Of a stretch of DNA of 64,000 nt, positions 27,868 through 34,805 are shown one piece after another (within the stretch, counting starts at the first letter, position 1; each line of letters opens with the position of its first letter). The position numbers and the translations under genes are program-made. The stretch comes from Hyphomicrobiales bacterium. Its GTDB lineage: Bacteria; Pseudomonadota; Alphaproteobacteria; Rhizobiales; Rhizobiaceae. The stretch spans positions 124,001-188,000 of the forward strand of contig UBUL01000015.1 of NCBI GenBank assembly GCA_900468625.1, in the 5' to 3' direction. The notes below the pieces were generated by a model that was not told the origin of the DNA, ran no database searches, and saw nothing but the letters and a program-made list of their open reading frames with translations.

Positions 27868-28569
27868 TCAGGCCCCGGCAGCCAGGCTGTTGTGTTTGCG
27901 CTTCATGAATTCCTTAGCGGTTTCGACCGCGACGGCTGCGTCGCGGCAGTAGGCGTCTGCACCGACGGCCTTGCCGAACTCCTCGTTCAGCGGCGCACCA
28001 CCGACCAGCACGACATAGTCGTCGCGCAGGCCCTTTTCCTTCAGCGTATCTATGACGACCTTCATATAAGGCATCGTCGTCGTCAGCAGGGCCGACATGC
28101 CGAGAATGTCGGGCTGTTCGCGTTCGATGGCGTCGAGATAGTTTTCGACCGGATTGTTGATGCCGAGGTCGATAACGTCGAAGCCGGCACCTTCCATCAT
28201 CATGCCGACAAGATTCTTTCCGATATCGTGAATGTCGCCCTTGACGGTACCGATCACCATCTTGCCGAGCTTCGGCGCGCCGGTCTGCGCCAGAAGCGGC
28301 CGCAGGATCGACATGCCGGCCTTCATCGCATTGGCCGAAAGCAGGACTTCCGGAACGAAGAGAATGCCGTCGCGGAAGTCGATGCCGACGATGCGCATAC
28401 CTTCGACCAGCGCCTGGGTCAGAACATCGTAAGGCGTCCAGCCGCGGTCGAGAAGGATTTGCGTCCCTTCCTCGATTTCTTCCTTCAATCCATCGTACAG
28501 GTCGTCATGCATCTGCTGCACGAGTTCCTCATCCGAAAGTTCCGCGAGAATGATTTCGTCGTCAGACAT
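27868..28569 (-). CDS. Corrinoid-binding methyl carrier protein (MttC/MtbC type)
   Basis: The 233-residue protein has an N-terminal helical cap (about 1-95) and a C-terminal cobalamin-binding Rossmann domain. The signature is GDIHDIGKNL, giving D112-x-H114-x-x-G117, with H114 as lower cobalt ligand, plus the later MSALLTTTMPYM and LVGGAPLN segments. It carries the methyl group from the MttB-like enzyme to the tetrahydrofolate methyltransferase. The start follows GGGA by 8 bases. It is divergent from the MttB-like gene, sharing a 259-bp regulatory region. Confidence 0.93.
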   Translation of the reverse strand: MSDDEIILAELSDEELVQQMHDDLYDGLKEEIEEGTQILLDRGWTPYDVLTQALVEGMRIVGIDFRDGILFVPEVLLSANAMKAGMSILRPLLAQTGAPKLGKMVIGTVKGDIHDIGKNLVGMMMEGAGFDVIDLGINNPVENYLDAIEREQPDILGMSALLTTTMPYMKVVIDTLKEKGLRDDYVVLVGGAPLNEEFGKAVGADAYCRDAAVAVETAKEFMKRKHNSLAAGA

Positions 28570-28712
28570 GCGCTCCATCCCGTTTTCGTGCAATGCGTCA
28601 GAGACTTGTATAAAACACTGCTATTATTACGGATAGACCCGAACGCCGCCAAAACTCTTTTTGAATGCGACGTCGCGCGGATCATTCGCGACGGAAAGAA
28701 AGCGACGATATT

Positions 28713-28808
28713 GACGCATCCATGTCTGTCCTATGCTAATTGCTGGCGCATTAAGGAACGTCCGGCCGGCGGAATCGGGTAGCATGGGGCACGATAGACG
28801 CATCCATG
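28713..28808. repeat. Pair of 12-bp direct repeats in the mttC/mttB divergent promoter region
   Basis: GACGCATCCATG occurs at 28713-28724 and again at 28797-28808. The start-to-start distance is 84 bp, close to eight helical turns. The second copy lies just before the MttB-like ribosome binding site. The pair could be operator half-sites for a shared activator such as the GbdR-like regulator, or chance. Confidence 0.35.
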
Positions 28809-28828
28809 CGCAGGAGTGAGGAAACATC

Positions 28829-30409
28829 ATGGACGATATGATTGAGCAACCGGCTGCAGGCAATGACGGCGGCGGACGGCGTTCGCGCGGCGAGGGCAGA
28901 GGTGCCGCGGCACGACGCGCTTCGCGCAGCGGCGGCGGGCCGGGTCCTTCGCTTCCCTATATCACGCGCAAGATCGGCGTTTATGAAGTGCTTGACGAAG
29001 AGGGTCTTCAGCTCATCGAGCGCAATGCCGACAAGGTTCTGGAGGAAATCGGCATCGAATTTCGCGACGATGCGGAAGCTCTCGCACTCTGGAAGGAAGC
29101 GGGTGCCGACGTGCGCGGACAGCGCGTGCATTTTCCGAAGGGACTTTGCCGCGAGCTTCTGAAGACGGCGCCGAAGGAATTCACCTGGCATGCGCGCAAC
29201 AGCGCCCGCAACGCCCATGTCGGCGGCAAGGCGACGATCTTCGCGCCGGTTTACGGCCCGCCCTTCGTGCGCGATCTCGACGGCAACCGCCGTTATGCAA
29301 CGATCGAGGACTTCCGCAATTTCGTGAAGCTCGCCTATATGGCGCCGTCGATGCATTCGTCCGGCGGCACTGTGTGCGAGCCGGTCGATATCCCGGTCAA
29401 CAAGCGCCATCTGGATATGGTCTACAGCCATATCAAATATTCCGACAAGCCGTTCATGGGCTCGGTCACGGCACCGGAAAGGGCCGAGGATACCATTGCG
29501 ATGGCGAAGATCGTCTTCGGCGACGATTTCGTCGAAAACAATTGCGTCACGCTGAACCTCATCAACGCCAACTCGCCGATGGTGTTCGACGAGACCATGC
29601 TCGGCGCACTGAAGGTCTATGCGCGGCACAATCAGGCTTCGGTCGTTTCTCCGTTCATTCTTTCGGGCGCAATGAGCCCTGTAACGGTTGCCGGCACGTT
29701 GACGCAGATCCTGGCGGAAGTACTTGCCGGTGCCTCGTTCACGCAGCTCATCCGCAAGGGATCGCCGGTGCTTTATGGCACGTTCGCCGCCTCGATCTCG
29801 ATGCAGTCGGGCGCGCCGACCTTCGGCACGCCGGAGCCGTCGCTCGTCTCCTACGGCTCGGCACAGCTGGCCCGCCGTCTCGGACTGCCGTTCCGTACCG
29901 GCGGCTCGCTTTGCGCGTCGAAGGTGCCGGATGCACAGGCTGCCCATGAATCGGCCAACACCCTGAACATGACGCTGCTCGCCGGTACGAATTTCGTGCT
30001 GCACGCGGCCGGCTGGCTGGAAGGCGGTCTCGTTTCTTCCTACGAGAAGTTCATGATCGACCAGGACCAGCTCGGCATGATGCAGAAGATGGCGGAAGGC
30101 GTCGATCTCTCGGAGAACGGCCAGGCGCTGGATGCCATCCGCGAAGTCGGTCCGGGCAGCCATTACCTCGGCTGCGCCCATACGCAGGCCAACTTCCAGT
30201 CCGCTTTCTATCGCTCGGCGCTCGCCGACAACAACTCCTTCGAACAATGGGAGATCGAAGGACAGAAGCGTATCGAGCAACGCGCCAATGCGCTTTGCCG
30301 CTCCTGGCTCGATCACTACGAAGCGCCGCCGCTCGATCCGGCGATCGACGAAGCGTTGCTCGCTTATATTCAGAAGCGCAAGGATTCGATGCCTGACGCT
30401 TTCACCTGA
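28829..30409 (+). CDS. MttB-family methylamine:corrinoid methyltransferase (non-pyrrolysine)
   Basis: The 526-residue protein matches the trimethylamine methyltransferase MttB superfamily across its length (YEVLDEEGLQLIERNADKVL, FGTPEPSLVSYGSAQLARRL, LLAGTNFVLHAAGWLEGGL). There is no in-frame amber codon, so it belongs to the pyrrolysine-free group whose characterised members demethylate glycine betaine, proline betaine or carnitine. The first 45 residues are Gly/Arg rich and probably disordered. GAGGAA precedes the ATG. Its methyl acceptor should be the divergent corrinoid protein. The stop is TGA, followed by 34 further sense codons in the same frame. Confidence 0.92.
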   Translation: MDDMIEQPAAGNDGGGRRSRGEGRGAAARRASRSGGGPGPSLPYITRKIGVYEVLDEEGLQLIERNADKVLEEIGIEFRDDAEALALWKEAGADVRGQRVHFPKGLCRELLKTAPKEFTWHARNSARNAHVGGKATIFAPVYGPPFVRDLDGNRRYATIEDFRNFVKLAYMAPSMHSSGGTVCEPVDIPVNKRHLDMVYSHIKYSDKPFMGSVTAPERAEDTIAMAKIVFGDDFVENNCVTLNLINANSPMVFDETMLGALKVYARHNQASVVSPFILSGAMSPVTVAGTLTQILAEVLAGASFTQLIRKGSPVLYGTFAASISMQSGAPTFGTPEPSLVSYGSAQLARRLGLPFRTGGSLCASKVPDAQAAHESANTLNMTLLAGTNFVLHAAGWLEGGLVSSYEKFMIDQDQLGMMQKMAEGVDLSENGQALDAIREVGPGSHYLGCAHTQANFQSAFYRSALADNNSFEQWEIEGQKRIEQRANALCRSWLDHYEAPPLDPAIDEALLAYIQKRKDSMPDAFT

Positions 30410-30514
30410 AGAGAGCCCGAGGCCGCCAGGGAGCAAGGCGGTGCGACGCGCGTCGCCGACCTGATCCAGAAGGAGGTCTGGCGGCCGCACTATGAATATA
30501 AGGGGCCACGGTGA
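30410..30514 (+). other. In-frame 34-codon extension after the mttB-like stop
   Basis: After the TGA at 30407-30409 the same frame stays open for 34 codons with coding-like GC-rich third positions and includes VADLIQKEVWRPHYEYKG. It ends in a TGA that overlaps the GTG start of the Fe-S protein gene (GTGA at 30511-30514). Either it is read by stop-codon readthrough, or the TGA is a mutation or sequence error, or it is a remnant of a lost gene. Confidence 0.45.
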
Positions 30515-31203
30515 GGCGCGGTCCCGCCATAGTCGAACAGCTCCGTGCGACGCTCGGCGTCCACGGAGTTTTCGTTCGCGGCAGACTGTCTTTCCACCGA
30601 GGTGAGGGGCCACTCCTTTATGACGGCACGGAGGCCCGCAGCATCATCCTGCTCGGCAATATCGGCGGTTCGATCTGGCCCGCGTTTTCGAAATGGCTGG
30701 ACATGCCCGCCAATAGGACACGCAAAAATCCGCTGGACGACTGGTCGAAGGCGATCATACGGCCGATTGCGGTAGAGGCGGGGGCTGCGGCCTATTTTCC
30801 TTCGGACCCTCCCTGGCAACCATTTCAGCGATGGGCCAAGCAGGCCGAGGGGCTAAAGGCATCGCCGCTCGGCATATTGATTCATCCGGACTATGGCCTA
30901 TGGCATGGCTATCGCGGTGCATTGGGATTTGCGGACGTCCTTGAAGATGACGAGGTACAGGCATTTTCTCAGCATCCATGCGATCAGTGCATCGAAAAGC
31001 CATGTCTCACGGCTTGTCCCGTCGATGCCGTAACAGCGGCGGGCTTCGACGTTCCGAGCTGTCGTTCGCATCTGCGTAAGCCGGAAGGGCAGGTTGGCTG
31101 CATGGCCGGCGGATGCCTTGCGCGCAATGCATGCCCGGTCGGAGCCGGCTATCGTTATTCCGTTGAGCAGCTTGCCTTCCATATGGCGGCGCTCCAGCTT
31201 TAG
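30511..31203 (+). CDS. 4Fe-4S cluster protein of the corrinoid cluster, 230 aa
   Basis: The 230-residue protein has eight cysteines in its C-terminal third. C157-x2-C160-x4-C165-x3-C169 (CDQC...CLTACP) is followed by C184, C197, C202 and C208 (GGCLARNACP), enough for two [4Fe-4S] clusters. It distantly resembles the ferredoxin part of QueG or reductive dehalogenase-like proteins, but no corrinoid motif is seen in the N-terminal part. It starts at a GTG overlapping the end of the frame that extends beyond the mttB stop. A likely role is electron supply for corrinoid reactivation (inference). Confidence 0.78.
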   Translation: MRRGPAIVEQLRATLGVHGVFVRGRLSFHRGEGPLLYDGTEARSIILLGNIGGSIWPAFSKWLDMPANRTRKNPLDDWSKAIIRPIAVEAGAAAYFPSDPPWQPFQRWAKQAEGLKASPLGILIHPDYGLWHGYRGALGFADVLEDDEVQAFSQHPCDQCIEKPCLTACPVDAVTAAGFDVPSCRSHLRKPEGQVGCMAGGCLARNACPVGAGYRYSVEQLAFHMAALQL

Positions 31204-31333
31204 TTTTCACGCATTCCCTGTTTCGCCGCATTGCGGATGCGTTCTGGGGCTTGTGCCAGATGCGTTTCTTTGTGCATTCCGGACGGAAAACTGCAGCGCA
31301 TTGTTCCTGGAAATACTCTATTCATGCGGAGCC

Positions 31334-32080
31334 ATGCACTTGATTCGATCGATGGTCATGCTTGCCGTTCTTGCCTTTGCCGCCACCGCTTCGGCCGGCG
31401 AAGCCTGCCAGAAGGTTCGGCATCTTGGCGATGGCTATACGATCTGTACTTTCGATCCCGCCCACGACGATATCCGGATTTTCCACAATGACCGCAGCGG
31501 CAAACCCTACGGCTCGTTCCGGGCGCTGGAAATGGATCTGCGCCAGGATCGGGTCTATGTGCGCTTCGCCATGAATGGCGGCATGTATCTGGATGACCAG
31601 TCACCGGTCGGCCTGTTCGTCGAAAACGGGCGCGAGCTGAAGGCGATCAATACCAACAGCGGATGGGGCAATTTCCATCTCCTGCCGAACGGAGTCTTCT
31701 ATACCTCGCCAGGCAAAGCGGCGGTCATGGAAAGCAAGGCTTTCGCCGCTTCCGGCATCAAGCCGTTCTACGCAACCCAGTCCGGTCCGATGCTCGTCAT
31801 CGGCGGCAAGCTCCATCCGTCGTTTCTGGCCGACAGCACCAGCCTCAGGACCCGAAACGGCGTCGGCGTCACCGTGGATGGGCTCGTCGTGTTCGCGATT
31901 TCCGATGGCCCGGTGCGCTTCCACGATTTTGCAACGCTGTTTCGTGACGATCTGAAATGTCCGAATGCGCTGTTTCTCGACGGCAGCATTTCCAGCGTCG
32001 ACATACCGGAATGGCAAAGGCGCGACAGCCTGTTTCCGCTCGGGCCTATCATTGCGGTGACGGAAATGCTGCCGGGCTGA
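31334..32080 (+). CDS. Secreted phosphodiester glycosidase (NAGPA) family protein
   Basis: The 248-residue protein has a signal peptide (MHLIRSMVMLAVLAFAATASA) cut before GEACQ. The NAGPA/PF09992-type fold follows: VRFAMNGGMYL, ATQSGPMLVIGG, RTRNGVGVTVDG and NALFLDGSISS, the conserved Asn, Gly and Asp clusters of the family. Members cleave sugar-phosphodiester bonds in envelope polymers or modified glycoproteins. It lies at the edge of the glycosyltransferase block and would act in the periplasm. No strong ribosome binding site fits, so the start is inferred from the signal peptide. Confidence 0.8.
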   Translation: MHLIRSMVMLAVLAFAATASAGEACQKVRHLGDGYTICTFDPAHDDIRIFHNDRSGKPYGSFRALEMDLRQDRVYVRFAMNGGMYLDDQSPVGLFVENGRELKAINTNSGWGNFHLLPNGVFYTSPGKAAVMESKAFAASGIKPFYATQSGPMLVIGGKLHPSFLADSTSLRTRNGVGVTVDGLVVFAISDGPVRFHDFATLFRDDLKCPNALFLDGSISSVDIPEWQRRDSLFPLGPIIAVTEMLPG

Positions 32081-32151
32081 TCGGCGCCTGAAACGCGAAG
32101 AGCCCCGCAACGCCTTTGCGCCGCGGAGCTCTCCGTTGCCGCCGCAAAATC

Positions 32152-33366
32152 TCAGACGAACTGATCGATATAGGTGAGGATGCTGAACAGGCCGTCCTTC
32201 GGACCCGGATTGCCCGGGAAATCCTCAGTGAAGCGAAGATAGGCCCTTGGCTTGCCGCCATAGGCGCCGGTCTGAGGCGCTTCCCTCGACAAGTGTTGGC
32301 GGATCGACTGCGGGAGAAGGTTGATCGTTGCGTCGTCGATGATCGGCTCGATGATGACAGGCTCGCCATTGAAGGCGATCGCCTCGGTTGCCGCGGTGGA
32401 GATGCCCGCCAGCTTGCGGATCTGATCGTAGGATTCCGGCGGCAGCGGCGCCGGCAGATAGGCCGCCATGCGGTGATACATGATATAGGCTTCGACCCAG
32501 TTCTGCGCGTTGACATGCAGGCGCATCGCGACCGCCTGACGCTGCAGCATGAATTCGGTGATGCGCGGCATCAGCGAGCTGCGATAATCCGGTGCGTAAT
32601 GGTTGCCGCGCAGAGCCTGTGAGGCGAGATATTCGAGGCCGCCCCTGTAGGTATCCCACTGGAACATGCATTCCTTGTTACCCTGCTGCAGGCGCGGGTC
32701 GTCGGAAACGGCAGTGACGCGCGCAAAGGGTTCGGGCATGAAAAGCACGTCCGCCTTGTCCAAAGCGCGGGTGGTGTAAAGAAACGCCCAAAAAATGAAC
32801 GGCGTCGGGCTCGAAATCGACTTCAGCAGAACGTCGCGCCGGATGATCATGAATTCGGGAAAGATATGACGCTCGAGAATGAAGTCGAGCATCGAGCGGA
32901 AGTCGCCCTTGGAATGACGGGTCGGATAGGAAAGGTGATAGAAGGGCTCCATATCCCCGCCGCCTGGCCGGCCATCGACCAGAAGCCACGGCGCCTGGAT
33001 CATGCCGATATTTTGATCGTCCACCATGATGCGAAGATATTCGACGACCTTTTCGGGGATCAGGAGATCGTCGTCGCCGAGAAAGACCGCGTAGTGGCCG
33101 CGGGCTCTCTGCATTGCAAAGGCGTAGTTGCTGATGAAACCGGAGTTGCTTGCCCGGCGATAGGCACTGATTTCCGGATGGTGCGAGATCGACTGGATAT
33201 AGGCGGCCGTATTGTCGGTCGAACAATCGTCGACGATGACGATCTCGAAGGGAAGGTCCAGCCGGCGGAATGCTTCCAAGTGGAAATTGATGTTCCGCTC
33301 GAGCATGAACTGACGGTTATAGGTCGGCACGCAGATCGAAAGAACGGGGACTTGGGTAGAGGACAT
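32152..33366 (-). CDS. Glycosyltransferase family 2
   Basis: The 404-residue protein begins LSICVPTYNRQFMLERNINF, with the nucleotide-sugar site VIVDDCSTDN and the metal-binding LGDDDLL, the standard GT-A motifs. The C-terminal 200 residues are a poorly characterised extension. No membrane helix is evident, so it is a cytoplasmic or peripheral enzyme. The ATG follows GGAGA. It is divergent from the next glycosyltransferase gene. Donor and acceptor are unknown; the nearby UDP-galactopyranose mutase raises galactofuranose as one option. Confidence 0.86.
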   Translation of the reverse strand: MSSTQVPVLSICVPTYNRQFMLERNINFHLEAFRRLDLPFEIVIVDDCSTDNTAAYIQSISHHPEISAYRRASNSGFISNYAFAMQRARGHYAVFLGDDDLLIPEKVVEYLRIMVDDQNIGMIQAPWLLVDGRPGGGDMEPFYHLSYPTRHSKGDFRSMLDFILERHIFPEFMIIRRDVLLKSISSPTPFIFWAFLYTTRALDKADVLFMPEPFARVTAVSDDPRLQQGNKECMFQWDTYRGGLEYLASQALRGNHYAPDYRSSLMPRITEFMLQRQAVAMRLHVNAQNWVEAYIMYHRMAAYLPAPLPPESYDQIRKLAGISTAATEAIAFNGEPVIIEPIIDDATINLLPQSIRQHLSREAPQTGAYGGKPRAYLRFTEDFPGNPGPKDGLFSILTYIDQFV

Positions 33367-33663
33367 CGATTTCTCCGCAGGGCATCGGCGTGATTCAATG
33401 CGCCGACTTTGATCCCTGCATAAGCCGGATTGCTTTCGCGGAGCTGGATAGCCCGGCAAATGTTCCGACGGCGGAAACGCCGATGCTCCAGTTCAGTGCA
33501 AGTTCCGCCCTCTATGCTCGGGAAAGAGCGGTCCTGCGATCCCGACAGGGCACGATTGCCGTTTCCGGGGCTGCTTCGCCCGGAAGCGCGACAGGATAGC
33601 GCGAGCATGTGATACGTCCGATATCGTCAGCGGTCGGCATTCATGTCAGCATCAGGAGACCTT

Positions 33664-34647
33664 GTGAGCAAAGTCAGCGTCATCATTCCCGCCTATAACG
33701 CGCAGGAGTCCATCGGTGAAACGATTGCGGCGGTTCTTGAAAATCGTGACGTTTTGGAAGTGATCGTCGTCGACGACATGTCCCGAGATGCGACCGCGAT
33801 GATCGTCGAACGGCATGCCCAGCGCGACGATCGGGTGCGGTTGCTGCGCAATCCGCAAAATGGCGGGGCCGGATACAGTCGGAACGCCGGCATGGCGGCG
33901 GCGCACGGCGACTATTATTATTTTCTCGATGCCGACGACATGCTGGCGCATCGTTCGATCGACGAGGTGGTGTATCACATGGAAGCCAGCGGCTGCGATG
34001 TGATGGTGTTTCGTTACCGCTATGTCACGGAGAAGAGCGGTCGCCTCGGCCCGATGCTGGAGATCGACAACGATGCCTGGCAGGAACTGGTTGGCGATAC
34101 CGACATAGGGGTTTTTACGCTCGACCAGTGCGGACGACTGCTTTTCACCGTGAATTTTCCCTGGAACAAGGTCGTCAGTGCCAGACTTTGCCGGGAGACG
34201 GGCCTGCGTTTCTCGGAAACGCGCGTTCACAACGATATCTATGCTCACTGGCATATCTACATGCATGCGCAGAAGATCGGCATGATGAACCGCTATCTCA
34301 TCGCGCACCGCGTCTACCAGGGCGCCGCGCAGCTTACGAATGTCTTTACGGAAAAGCGTTTCGAAGTGTTCAAGGCGTTCGCTGAGGTGGAGGTGCTGTT
34401 TACGCGCTTGCCGCGGATGAAGGAGGCCTATTATCAGTGGTTCCTTCGCAGCAAGCTCGATTTGCTGTGCTGGATCTACCCGCAATTGCCTTATGATCTA
34501 AGGGAACGTTTCTTCGCGCTGATCAGGCAGTGCTACGAGGAATATGGTCAGACCGAGTACGATTATGTCCGGAAGCAGTCGATCGAGATGGCTGACATAG
34601 CGCTCAGGCTGAAACAGGCGCCGCATCTTCTATTCGGCGGGCGCTAA
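33664..34647 (+). CDS. Glycosyltransferase family 2
   Basis: The 327-residue protein starts SKVSVIIPAYNAQESIGETI, with the sugar-nucleotide motif VIVVDDMSRD, the metal motif FLDADDML and a PWNKVVS segment typical of GT2 enzymes of capsule and teichoic-type glycans. The GTG start is preferred because AGGAG lies 5 bases before it; the ATG at 33643 in the same frame lacks such a site. The gene ends at a perfect hairpin terminator shared with the convergent gene. Confidence 0.86.
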   Translation: MSKVSVIIPAYNAQESIGETIAAVLENRDVLEVIVVDDMSRDATAMIVERHAQRDDRVRLLRNPQNGGAGYSRNAGMAAAHGDYYYFLDADDMLAHRSIDEVVYHMEASGCDVMVFRYRYVTEKSGRLGPMLEIDNDAWQELVGDTDIGVFTLDQCGRLLFTVNFPWNKVVSARLCRETGLRFSETRVHNDIYAHWHIYMHAQKIGMMNRYLIAHRVYQGAAQLTNVFTEKRFEVFKAFAEVEVLFTRLPRMKEAYYQWFLRSKLDLLCWIYPQLPYDLRERFFALIRQCYEEYGQTEYDYVRKQSIEMADIALRLKQAPHLLFGGR

Positions 34648-34752
34648 GGTAGCGGGCTGAGGCAATTCCAGGAAAAGTGTATGGTGGTTTTCGTCCGGAA
34701 TTGCGTAAAAATAGAGGGATAGACCTGCCGCCCGTGATATGATTGCCGAACG

Positions 34753-34789
34753 AAAAGAGGCGCAGCGACCTGGTCGCTGCGCCTCTTTT
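34753..34789. terminator. Bidirectional rho-independent terminator
   Basis: AAAAGAGGCGCAGCGACC and its complement GTCGCTGCGCCTCTTTT form a long, near-perfect stem with a tiny loop. A-run and T-run ends make it work in both directions, between converging glycosyltransferase genes. Confidence 0.9.
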
Positions 34790-34805
34790 CAATATCCGGT
34801 TCGTT

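Noticed and set aside
28829..30409. Pyrrolysine-type MttB
   Set aside because: No in-frame amber codon is present, and no pyl genes are seen, so a trimethylamine-specific pyrrolysine enzyme is not supported.
28751..30613. Long open frame (620 codons) on the minus strand opposite the mttB-like gene
   Set aside because: It is the mirror frame of a well-recognised gene in GC-rich DNA; its translation shows no family features and is Arg/His biased.
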